Source: CAKOSP01 sp964372145 | GTDB taxonomy: Bacteria > Bacillota_I > Bacilli_A > RF39 > UBA660 | Direction of reading: 5' to 3' | DNA: 22,069 nucleotides | NCBI GenBank assembly: GCA_964372145.1 | Contig: CAYJPM010000013.1 | Coordinates: 1 to 22,069, forward strand | Shown: one piece after another, positions 15,792-21,313 of the stretch | Position numbering within the stretch: position 1 is the stretch's first letter | Layout of the letters: each line of letters starts with the position of its first letter | Notes under the pieces: generated by a model | Databases searched by the model: none | What the model was told of the DNA's origin: nothing | Seen by the model: the letters and a program-made list of their open reading frames with translations, nothing else | Translations under genes and position numbers: made by a program

Positions 15792-16427
15792 ATGATAATA
15801 AATATAAAAGATTTGGATATTAATGTATACATAAAATATAAAAGTATTAAAAATATTTATTTTCGTTTTGACGAACAAAATAACTTAATTGTTTCAGCTC
15901 CGCTTAGAATGAAAGAAAATGAAGTAAATGGTCTTGTTAAAAAACATGAAGATGAAATTTATGAAATGTATACGAAACAAAAATTAAAAAATGAATATAA
16001 TGAAAAATTTTATTATTTAGGTAAATTGTATAAGGTTAAAATAGTGGAAAAACTTACTAAAGTTGGTTTTAAAGATGATACTGTTTTTACCCCAAGTATT
16101 GTTGAGTTAGATAAATTTTGGATTAGTGAATGTCATAAAGTGTTTAATGGTGAAGCAAATGTTTGTAAAAAATGTTTTAATACATTACCAGAATTTACTA
16201 TAAAGGTACGTAAAATGAAAACTAGATGGGGTGTTTGTCATACTAGAAAAAAAGAAATTACACTTAATAGTGAACTTTTAAAAAAAGATTTACAAACAAT
16301 TGATTATGTTATTATTCATGAATTATGTCATTTTTATGAGGGTAATCATTCTAAAGACTTTTGGAAACTTGTAGAAGCAGCATGTCCTAATTATAAAGAT
16401 ATAAAGAAGAGGTTGAAATTATGGTAA
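15792..16427 (+). CDS. YgjP-like (DUF45/M48-type) zinc metallopeptidase domain protein
   Basis: A 211-residue cytosolic protein of the YgjP/DUF45 family. The zinc motif HELCH is at about 176-180, with the third-ligand region NHSKDFW just after. The upstream signature MKTRWGVCH...KKEITLNSELL corresponds to the family's WGSC...ISLN block. The N-terminal part (FRFDEQNNLIVSAPLRMKE) also fits. A CxxC at residues 125/128 is an extra feature. In other bacteria homologues sit near restriction or SprT-like functions, but the substrate is not established. ATG 15792 is used because GAGG (15782-15785) fits it and the predicted transcript starts after ATG 15780. Its last 7 bases overlap the next gene, so translation is coupled. 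Confidence 0.85.
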   Translation: MIINIKDLDINVYIKYKSIKNIYFRFDEQNNLIVSAPLRMKENEVNGLVKKHEDEIYEMYTKQKLKNEYNEKFYYLGKLYKVKIVEKLTKVGFKDDTVFTPSIVELDKFWISECHKVFNGEANVCKKCFNTLPEFTIKVRKMKTRWGVCHTRKKEITLNSELLKKDLQTIDYVIIHELCHFYEGNHSKDFWKLVEAACPNYKDIKKRLKLW

Positions 16428-17134
16428 TTACAAGTAAAGAAAATAGTAAAGTTAAATTATGGACTAGTTTAAAACTTAAGAAAAATCGTGATAAATTAGG
16501 ATTATTTGTCATTGAAGGAGATCATTTAGTTAGTGTAGCTTTAGAAAAAGGATTAATTATTGATTTAATAGTTTTAGAAGATAAATATAACTTTGATAAT
16601 ACATATGTTGTAACAAAAGATATAATGGATAAGATATCAAATCAGGATAATGGAAGTAATATTATTGGGATATGTAAAATATTAGATGAATCTTTAAAAG
16701 AAGGTAATACATTAATATTGGATAATGTTCAAGATCCAGGTAATTTAGGAACTATTATAAGAAGTGCAGTTGCTTTTGATTTTAAAAATATTATATTAGG
16801 TGATGGTACAGTAGATATATATAACGATAAGGTTATACGTAGTAGTGAAGGTATGATATTTAATATTAATTTTAAAAAAAGTAATATATTTGATATTGTA
16901 GATTCATTAAAAAAAGATGGATATAAAATTGTTGGTACTGATGTTAATGGTGGGATTAAAATCAAAGATATTAATAAAGAAAAAATAGCTATAATTATTG
17001 GTAATGAAGGCAAAGGTATGAATAAAAATATTGATTGTGATTATTTAGTTAATATACCTATGGACAATAAATGTGAAAGTTTAAATGCAGGAGTTTGTGC
17101 ATCAATACTCATGTATGAGGTGTATAATGGATAA
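16421..17134 (+). CDS. SpoU/TrmH-family RNA 2'-O-ribose methyltransferase
   Basis: A 237-residue SPOUT methyltransferase using S-adenosylmethionine to methylate a ribose 2'-OH in rRNA or tRNA. The N-terminal substrate-binding part (NSKVKLWTSLKLKKNRDKLGLFVIEG) has the form seen in 23S rRNA-type enzymes (RlmB/YsgA-like). The three SpoU motifs are intact: motif 1 N102-R114 (NVQDPGNLGTIIR), motif 2 about 193-200 (IGNEGKGM) and motif 3 about 212-233 (IPMDNKCESLNAGVCASILM), which form the knotted cofactor site. It overlaps the upstream gene by 7 bases and the downstream rimM by 8, fitting an RNA/ribosome maturation operon. The target nucleotide cannot be assigned from sequence. Confidence 0.92.
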   Translation: MVITSKENSKVKLWTSLKLKKNRDKLGLFVIEGDHLVSVALEKGLIIDLIVLEDKYNFDNTYVVTKDIMDKISNQDNGSNIIGICKILDESLKEGNTLILDNVQDPGNLGTIIRSAVAFDFKNIILGDGTVDIYNDKVIRSSEGMIFNINFKKSNIFDIVDSLKKDGYKIVGTDVNGGIKIKDINKEKIAIIIGNEGKGMNKNIDCDYLVNIPMDNKCESLNAGVCASILMYEVYNG

Positions 17135-17612
17135 AATATATTTAGGTAAAATAACTGGTTTTCATGGTATCAAAGGTGAACTTAAAATTAAAAGTGATTT
17201 TGAAAAGCCGAATTTAGTATTTCAAAATGGGTTTAAATTATATATTAATGATTTGGAATATAATATTACTAGTTATAGAAAACATAAAGAGTTTAATTTA
17301 GTGTCTATTAATGATTTGAAAGATTTAAATTTAGTTAATCATTTAATCGGTTTTGAAGTTTATATAAATAGAGATGATTTAAATTTGAGTAAAGATGAAT
17401 ATCTTGTAAATGATTTAATTGGTTTTACTGTTTATGATAATGAAGATATTATTGGAATAGTAAAAGAAATTAGAAATAATAAAGTTTCTAATTATTTATA
17501 TTGTGATGGCGATAAAAGTTTTTATATTCCAATTATTAATGAATATATAAAACAAGTTGATACTGAGAATAAAAAAATTTATACGTATAATGGAAAAGAA
17601 CTAATAATATAA
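17127..17612 (+). CDS. rimM: 16S rRNA processing / 30S maturation factor RimM
   Basis: A 161-residue RimM that binds the 30S head and S19 to help 16S maturation. The N-terminal beta-barrel begins MDKIYLGKITGFHGIKGELK, the family signature (G.I...HGIKGE.K). The C-terminal PRC barrel covers about 92-161 (DLIGFTVYDNEDIIGIVKEI, then YIPIINEYIKQVD). ATG 17127 matches the family N-terminus and has GAGGTG at 17117-17122. The longer open frame from 17085 would overlap trmH further and adds 14 atypical residues. It is the last gene of the operon. trmD follows after a terminator and its own promoter, keeping the usual rimM-trmD adjacency. Confidence 0.95.
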   Translation: MDKIYLGKITGFHGIKGELKIKSDFEKPNLVFQNGFKLYINDLEYNITSYRKHKEFNLVSINDLKDLNLVNHLIGFEVYINRDDLNLSKDEYLVNDLIGFTVYDNEDIIGIVKEIRNNKVSNYLYCDGDKSFYIPIINEYIKQVDTENKKIYTYNGKELII

Positions 17613-17621
17613 AAAATTAAT

Positions 17622-17648
17622 GTATCAATACTTTGTTGATACTTTTTT
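17622..17648 (+). terminator. Terminator of rimM
   Basis: GTATCAA (17622-17628) pairs with TTGATAC (17636-17642), 7-base loop, followed by six T's. The 3' arm contains the trmD -35 box. Confidence 0.9.
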
Positions 17649-17665
17649 ATTTGATGTGATATAAT
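17636..17665 (+). promoter_or_regulatory. trmD promoter embedded in the rimM terminator
   Basis: TTGATA (17636-17641) in the terminator's 3' arm, an 18-base spacer that includes the T run, then TGA-TATAAT (-10 at 17660-17665, with extended TG). It would make a short leader carrying AAAGGAAG before ATG 17686. Confidence 0.65.
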
Positions 17666-17685
17666 ATATTTAAAGGAAGAATTTT

Positions 17686-18321
17686 ATGAAAATTGATATA
17701 TTAACATTGTTTCCAAAGATGTTTGATGGATTTTTAAATGAATCTATAATTAAAAGAGCTATAAATAATAATAAAGTGGAAGTCAATATAATTGATTTCA
17801 GAGAAAATAGTCCTCTTAATAATAAGCAAGTGGATGATACTATTTATGGTGGAGGTCCTGGTATGCTTTTAAGACCAGAACCAATATTTGAAACTATAGA
17901 TAAAATTAGAACAGAAGATTCTTATATTATTATTTTATCTCCAGAAGGTATAAAATATAATCAAAAAGTAGCTAATGATTTAATTAATAAAAAACATATT
18001 ATTTTAATATGTGGTCATTATGAAGGTTATGATGAAAGAATAAAAACTTTAGCTGATGAAATTATTTCTATTGGTGATTACATTTTAACAGGTGGTGAAA
18101 TACCTGCGATGGCTATTAGTGATTCAATTATAAGATTATTGCCTGATGTTATTAATAAAGATAGTTTAGAGTCTGAATCATTTGATACTGAATATTATGA
18201 TTATCCATCATATACAAAACCAGCTATATATAGAGATATGAAAGTACCTGATGTATTAATTAGTGGTAATCACGCATTAATTGCTGAATGGAGAAAAAAT
18301 AATCGTAAAAAAATGAACTAG
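17686..18321 (+). CDS. trmD: tRNA (guanine-N1)-methyltransferase TrmD
   Basis: Forms m1G37 next to the anticodon of tRNAs with G36, preventing +1 frameshifts. Trefoil-knot SPOUT enzyme with MKIDILTLFPKMF at the start, YGGGPGMLLRPEP (54-66), LSPEGIKYNQ (84-93), ICGHYEGYDERI (108-119) and SIGDYILTGGE (128-138), which build the SAM and tRNA sites, and DYPSYTKP near 172. At 211 aa it is shorter than many TrmD (about 240-250), with a truncated C-terminal helical region ending AEWRKNNRKKMN. The catalytic core is complete. It is followed 12 bases later by a small unknown gene without a terminator between. Confidence 0.97.
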   Translation: MKIDILTLFPKMFDGFLNESIIKRAINNNKVEVNIIDFRENSPLNNKQVDDTIYGGGPGMLLRPEPIFETIDKIRTEDSYIIILSPEGIKYNQKVANDLINKKHIILICGHYEGYDERIKTLADEIISIGDYILTGGEIPAMAISDSIIRLLPDVINKDSLESESFDTEYYDYPSYTKPAIYRDMKVPDVLISGNHALIAEWRKNNRKKMN

Positions 18322-18333
18322 TGGGGTATTATT

Positions 18334-18747
18334 ATGAAATATATTATTAAGAAAAGAAAATATGAAAATGTTAGTTTTGAAATAAATAATTGTGATGGGT
18401 TTATTTTAAAACCTAAACTTAAAACTTTTGAAGTAAAAAAAATAACTTTATTTAATTATGAATTTATATGTGACTCAATTAACAAAAGTTTTTTGAATAG
18501 ATATAAAAAGTTATTAAAATTAACTCTTAGTATAGTTAATGATGACGATAGTGATGATACTGATGTTGCTTTATTATTAGGAGAAACTGAAAAGTTGGAA
18601 TCAATTATTTTAAATAAATATAAAAAACATATTCGTATTGAGAAGATTAAAAAAATGCTTAAAGAAGTTTTATTATTAGAGCAACAATTGAAAAAGAAGC
18701 AAGAATTGATTAATGTTTATCAATCTACTTCTTTTAAAAGTAGATAA
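18334..18747 (+). CDS. Small basic protein of unknown function, trmD operon
   Basis: I do not recognise this 137-residue protein. No signal peptide or membrane segment is visible. The N-terminal half is beta-like and Lys-rich (MKYIIKKRKYENVSFEINN, LKTFEVKKITLFNYEF). The middle has an acidic run (NDDDSDDTD, about 69-77), and the C-terminal third is strongly helical and probably a coiled coil (KYKKHIRIEKIKKMLKEVLLLEQQLKKKQEL). ATG 18334 is preceded by GTGGGG at 18322-18327. Its position 12 bases after trmD implies co-transcription. The overall shape would suit a protein-protein or RNA-binding accessory, but this is speculation. Confidence 0.75.
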   Translation: MKYIIKKRKYENVSFEINNCDGFILKPKLKTFEVKKITLFNYEFICDSINKSFLNRYKKLLKLTLSIVNDDDSDDTDVALLLGETEKLESIILNKYKKHIRIEKIKKMLKEVLLLEQQLKKKQELINVYQSTSFKSR

Positions 18748-18769
18748 GTCTAAATGTTTATGATATAAT
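18741..18769 (+). promoter_or_regulatory. Promoter of the InlB-repeat gene
   Basis: TAGATA (18741-18746, 4 of 6), a 17-base spacer and TGA-TATAAT (-10 at 18764-18769, with extended TG). Confidence 0.55.
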
Positions 18770-18793
18770 TTTTATAGTAAGAAAGAGGTTGAC

Positions 18794-19099
18794 ATGGGTA
18801 AGAGTAAAGTATTTGTTTTAAGTTTAATAAGTCTATGCATTGTTTTGGTTTCGGGAATCATCATTGGTATGAATTTTTTTAGAACATATGATGTTAATTT
18901 TGATGCACAAGGTGGAGCGGGTGTTCCAGTAATGCAAGTTAAGAATGGTGAATTAGTTGTAAAACCTGAAGATCCAGTGATGGAAGGATATTTGTTTTTA
19001 GGATGGTATTTAGAAGATGAATTATATGATTTTTCATCTCCGATTAAAAATGATATTACTTTAGTTGGAAAATGGCAAAGTGTTATTGTTTATGAATAA
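18794..19099 (+). CDS. Short membrane-anchored protein with a single InlB B-repeat
   Basis: A 101-residue protein: N-terminal membrane segment (about 5-28, VFVLSLISLCIVLVSGIIIGM) and then one Listeria-Bacteroides (InlB B-type) repeat at about 32-95. The repeat is recognised by YDVNFDAQGGAGVPVMQVKNG, GYLFLGWYLEDELYDF and the closing ITLVGKW. This beta-grasp-like repeat is usually found in long arrays on surface adhesins. A single copy on a small membrane protein is unusual. ATG 18794 follows AGAGG (18784-18788). The gene ends 5 bases before the -35 of the structured RNA promoter, with no terminator, so some read-through into the RNA is possible. Confidence 0.82.
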   Translation: MGKSKVFVLSLISLCIVLVSGIIIGMNFFRTYDVNFDAQGGAGVPVMQVKNGELVVKPEDPVMEGYLFLGWYLEDELYDFSSPIKNDITLVGKWQSVIVYE

Positions 19100-19104
19100 C
19101 TATT

Positions 19105-19133
19105 TTGACATATAGTATCATTTGTGCTATAAT
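19105..19133 (+). promoter_or_regulatory. Consensus promoter of the OLE-like RNA
   Basis: TTGACA (19105-19110), a 17-base spacer and TGC-TATAAT (-10 at 19128-19133), perfect in both boxes with an extended TG. It is the strongest promoter in the window. The start site is expected near 19139-19140. Confidence 0.88.
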
Positions 19134-19136
19134 GTT

Positions 19137-19644
19137 TTAGTTGTGGTGCATTATTCTAGTCGAAACTAGTATTTGAAGATGGGGCTAAAAATTCATCATT
19201 TAGATAGTGAAGGATACTTGTATATTTGCTTTTTTCGCCCAGATTAGGGTGGATATATAAGTAATTAAGTTTAAGGTAAAATTATAATGGCATATAATCG
19301 TCGCCTTTTACATTCCAATTATTTTAAAAACTGTCTGTCGTGCGTGAGAATAGCGGATAATAATTTGAAATTATTCTTGCAAAAGCGAATAATAGTGCGT
19401 AAAAGTTTTGTTTGGGAAATCCTCTAGAATGTTACACTAGTAAATATTATGAAGATTGAAGTACGGACTAAGTGGCCATCAAGTAAGTGATTTGGTGACA
19501 AACACTCAGTTTTTTGAAAGAGAAATCGCCTGAAGGTAACTAAGGGATAAAAACTGTGGAAAGCAAACTTGACCTAAGCCGTAAAATTTATTTATGATAT
19601 TACCACGCTAATATAATGACATAAAGTAATTTATGTCATATTTT
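19137..19644 (+). ncRNA. ole: Large structured noncoding RNA, called OLE RNA (ornate large extremophilic RNA)
   Basis: No ORF with a plausible start and ribosome site occupies this stretch, and it is locally richer in G+C motifs than the genes around it. Structure seen: a long-range closing helix, TTAG..GTGGT (19137-19140, 19143-19147) with ACCAC.CTAA (19602-19606, 19608-19611); hairpin CTAGT-CGAA-ACTAG (19156-19169); ACTTGTATAT (19216-19225) with ATATATAAGT (19253-19262) enclosing CGCCC/GGGTG; CAGTTTTT (19507-19514) with AAAAACTG (19549-19556); and a GTGA-capped hairpin (19487-19505). OLE is the call because an OapA-family gene follows directly, the arrangement described for OLE RNA. At about 475-505 nt it is shorter than typical OLE (about 600). 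In Bacillus halodurans OLE-OapA complexes sit at the membrane and are linked to cold, alcohol and Mg2+ stress. RNase P RNA and tmRNA were considered and their hallmarks are absent. Confidence 0.8.
19616..19644 (+). terminator. 3'-end hairpin between the OLE-like RNA and oapA
   Basis: ATGACATAAA (19616-19625) pairs perfectly with TTTATGTCAT (19630-19639), loop GTAA, followed by ATTTTA. The stem is strong but the T tract is short, so it probably terminates only partly and lets some transcripts continue into oapA, for which no separate promoter is evident. Confidence 0.65.
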
Positions 19645-19656
19645 ATGGAAGGAATT

Positions 19657-20205
19657 ATGAAAAAGAAAAAAAGTGAAGCTAAATGGATAGCTGCAATATT
19701 TCTTATAACATTTATATTATCAGCAATATTTGGCGTTGTTTCTAATACAATAGCAAATTCATTTAATTTGATTTATGCAATTGTAACTTTGTTAACTATT
19801 ATTATTATAGGTGTTTTTTTCGATGTAATCGGAGTAGCTGTTGTTTCTGATGTTGAACATTCACATCATGCTAGAGCTTCAAAAAAACACAAAGGTGCAA
19901 AAGAAAGTTTGTTTATGATAAAAAATGCTGCTAAGGTAAGTAATATATCAAATGATGTTATTGGTGATATTTGTGGTGTAATAAGTGGAACGCTTGGAGC
20001 AGTTATAGCGATTGATTTAGCAATTGTTACTGGTGTTAATATTATAATTATTAGTTTAGTAGTTAGTTCTATTGTAGCATCTTTAACTGTAGGTGGAAAA
20101 GCCATTGGTAAAGCTTATGCAATTAAAAATTCTAAAATTATAGTAGAAAAAGTTGGTAAGATTATTAGTGTTTTTTATAAGATGGATTCTAAGAAGAAAA
20201 AGTAG
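19657..20205 (+). CDS. oapA: OLE-associated membrane protein OapA
   Basis: A 182-residue integral membrane protein. A basic N-terminus (MKKKKSEAK) precedes membrane segments at about 10-28, 37-62 and 122-145, with a further weakly hydrophobic stretch at about 103-120. The family blocks I recognise are GVFFDVIGVAVV (52-63), the charged His/Lys-rich loop ASKKHKGAKESLFMIKNA (74-91) and VSNISNDVIGDICGVISGT (94-112). OapA binds OLE RNA and holds it at the membrane. The reaction, if any, is unknown. ATG 19657 is used because GGAAGGA (19648-19654) precedes it. The in-frame ATGs at 19633 and 19645 lie in the upstream hairpin or directly after it and have no ribosome site. The gene lies about 45 bases after the closing helix of the RNA. 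Recognition is by pattern memory of the family and is good but not search-verified. Confidence 0.85.
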   Translation: MKKKKSEAKWIAAIFLITFILSAIFGVVSNTIANSFNLIYAIVTLLTIIIIGVFFDVIGVAVVSDVEHSHHARASKKHKGAKESLFMIKNAAKVSNISNDVIGDICGVISGTLGAVIAIDLAIVTGVNIIIISLVVSSIVASLTVGGKAIGKAYAIKNSKIIVEKVGKIISVFYKMDSKKKK

Positions 20206-20228
20206 CATATTTGTTTGCTATTTTTTTT
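20203..20228 (+). terminator. Terminator of oapA
   Basis: TAGCA (20203-20207, starting at the stop codon) pairs with TGCTA (20216-20220), followed by eight T's. The stem is short but the T run is long. Its 3' arm holds the rplS -35. Confidence 0.75.
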
Positions 20229-20243
20229 GATTTATGTTATAAT
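20215..20243 (+). promoter_or_regulatory. rplS promoter embedded in the oapA terminator
   Basis: TTGCTA (20215-20220) in the terminator arm, a 17-base spacer containing the T run, then TGT-TATAAT (-10 at 20238-20243, with extended TG). The start site is expected near 20250. Confidence 0.72.
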
Positions 20244-20245
20244 CA

Positions 20246-20297
20246 TTAAGACCCAAGAAAAAATAATCCGCTGAAATCCTTTAAGATTATTGGTTAA
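20246..20297 (+). promoter_or_regulatory. Candidate L19 autoregulatory leader of rplS
   Basis: Between the promoter and the ribosome site lies one composite hairpin. ATTA, bulged AG and ACC (20245-20253) pair with GGT-TAAT (20292-20298). An inner helix AATAATC (20262-20268) pairs with GATTATT (20285-20291), with a large internal loop on the 5' side and a 16-base terminal loop. Low-GC Gram-positives are known to have an L19 leader before rplS. I cannot confirm that this is the same fold. Confidence 0.5.
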
Positions 20298-20323
20298 TAC
20301 ATGAAAGAAAGGATGGTTAATTT

Positions 20324-20662
20324 ATGAATTTAGTTGATAAAATTAACAAAAAACACATACGTAATGATATCCCAGAATTTAGAGTTGGGGATACTGTAAA
20401 AGTTGATGTTTGGGTAAAAGAAGGAAAAAAAGAAAGAATCCAAGCGTACGAAGGATTAGTTGTTTCTAAAAAAGGTGGAAGTGTATCTGAAACTTTTTCT
20501 GTAAGAAAAACTAGTGGTGGAGTTGGAGTAATCAGAGTATTTCCAGTAAATGCACCTACAATTGACAAAATTACTGTAGTTAAAAAAGGTAAAGTTAGAA
20601 GAGCTAAACTTAACTTTATTAAAAACATGCGTAAAGAATATAAAGTTAAGGAAAGAAATTAA
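20324..20662 (+). CDS. rplS: 50S ribosomal protein L19
   Basis: A 112-residue ribosomal protein of the large subunit, located at the 30S-50S interface. Family blocks are all present: FRVGDTVKVDVWVKEGKKERIQAYEGLVV, the Gly-rich SVSETFSVRKTSGGVGVIRVFP, then VRRAKLNFIKNMR. Length is normal. ATG 20324 follows AAAGGATGG (20308-20316). In many Firmicutes rplS lies near trmD. Here 2 kb with the OLE-like RNA and oapA separates them. A strong hairpin follows the stop. Confidence 0.98.
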   Translation: MNLVDKINKKHIRNDIPEFRVGDTVKVDVWVKEGKKERIQAYEGLVVSKKGGSVSETFSVRKTSGGVGVIRVFPVNAPTIDKITVVKKGKVRRAKLNFIKNMRKEYKVKERN

Positions 20663-20681
20663 GTTTCTTTCCTTAATTTTT
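20646..20681 (+). terminator. Strong terminator between rplS and lepB
   Basis: TTAAGGAAAGAAA (20646-20658) pairs perfectly over 13 bp with TTTCTTTCCTTAA (20664-20676), loop TTAAG, followed by five T's. The lepB ribosome site GGGAG starts at the next base. Confidence 0.88.
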
Positions 20682-20691
20682 GGGAGAATAT

Positions 20692-21183
20692 ATGAAAGAT
20701 AGAATAAAAGGGTTAATTCCATATGTAGTTATATTAGTAATTGTAATTCTTATTAGAAGTTTTGTAATGACTCCAGTAAGAGTAAATGGCTCTAGTATGA
20801 ATGATTCATTAGACGAAGGTGATATTCTAATTCTTAATAAACTTGATAAATCTTATGATCGATTTGATATTGTTGTAGTAGATAATAGTTTAATTGGTGA
20901 AGAAATTATTAAAAGAATTATAGGTGTTCCTGGTGATAAAATCGAAATTAAAAATGGAATAGTTTATATTAATGGTGAAAAATTAGAGGATATTACTGAA
21001 CATGAGGTTGATCACGATGTAATGCCAATTACACTTAATGATAATGAATATTATGTTTTAGGCGATAATAGATCTAATTCACACGATAGTTCAGAACTTG
21101 GTAAAATAAGTGGAGATATAATCGTGGGAACTGTGTCACTTAGAATATATCCATTTAATAATATTGGTTTATTAAGTAAATAA
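20692..21183 (+). CDS. lepB: Type I signal peptidase (leader peptidase)
   Basis: A 163-residue Gram-positive (SipS-like) signal peptidase: one N-terminal membrane helix (about 8-26) and an extracellular catalytic domain that removes Sec signal peptides. The catalytic Ser35 lies in NGSSMNDSL and Lys74 in IIKRIIGVPGDKIE. The conserved box GDNRSNSHDSSELG is at about 124-137. Length is typical of the short Gram-positive form. ATG 20692 follows GGGAG (20682-20686). The upstream TTG at 20680 is rejected. The gene sits directly behind the rplS terminator with no room for a clear promoter, so it probably depends on read-through. It would process the signal peptide of the protein at 5761, but not the prepilin-type one at 4184. 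Confidence 0.97.
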   Translation: MKDRIKGLIPYVVILVIVILIRSFVMTPVRVNGSSMNDSLDEGDILILNKLDKSYDRFDIVVVDNSLIGEEIIKRIIGVPGDKIEIKNGIVYINGEKLEDITEHEVDHDVMPITLNDNEYYVLGDNRSNSHDSSELGKISGDIIVGTVSLRIYPFNNIGLLSK

Positions 21184-21194
21184 TGTTTTTATTG

Positions 21195-21219
21195 AAACTA
21201 ACTTTTTGTTAGTTTTTTT
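21195..21219 (+). terminator. Terminator of lepB
   Basis: AAACTAAC (21195-21202) pairs with GTTAGTTT (21208-21215), loop TTTTT, then a T run to 21219. Confidence 0.88.
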
Positions 21220-21244
21220 GTTGTATAAAATTTTATTAAAAATA

Positions 21245-21253
21245 TGATATAAT
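21245..21253 (+). promoter_or_regulatory. Extended -10 promoter of the nucleosidase-like gene
   Basis: TGA directly precedes TATAAT (21248-21253). No good -35 is found at normal spacing. The leader to ATG 21314 would be about 55 bases, and no known fold is seen in it. Confidence 0.5.
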
Positions 21254-21313
21254 TGTTTTATGAATATATTTTTAATATTTAAAAGAAGTATAAATAATAA
21301 GAAAGGAAAATAA

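Noticed and set aside
18725..18743. Hairpin CTACTT...AAGTAG at the end of the unknown gene as a terminator
   Set aside because: There is no T tract after it. TAGATAAGTC follows, part of which serves as the next promoter's -35 region.
19137..19611. RNase P RNA or tmRNA as identity of the large RNA
   Set aside because: The conserved RNase P block (GAGGAAAGTCC-like) and its partner are absent. tmRNA would need a tRNA-like end with a TTCGA arm, a CCA-type terminus and a short tag ORF, none of which is present.
20301..20327. Eight-codon upstream ORF ending in TGA that overlaps the rplS ATG
   Set aside because: It has no ribosome site of its own, contains the rplS Shine-Dalgarno, and such ORFs are expected by chance in A+T-rich leaders.
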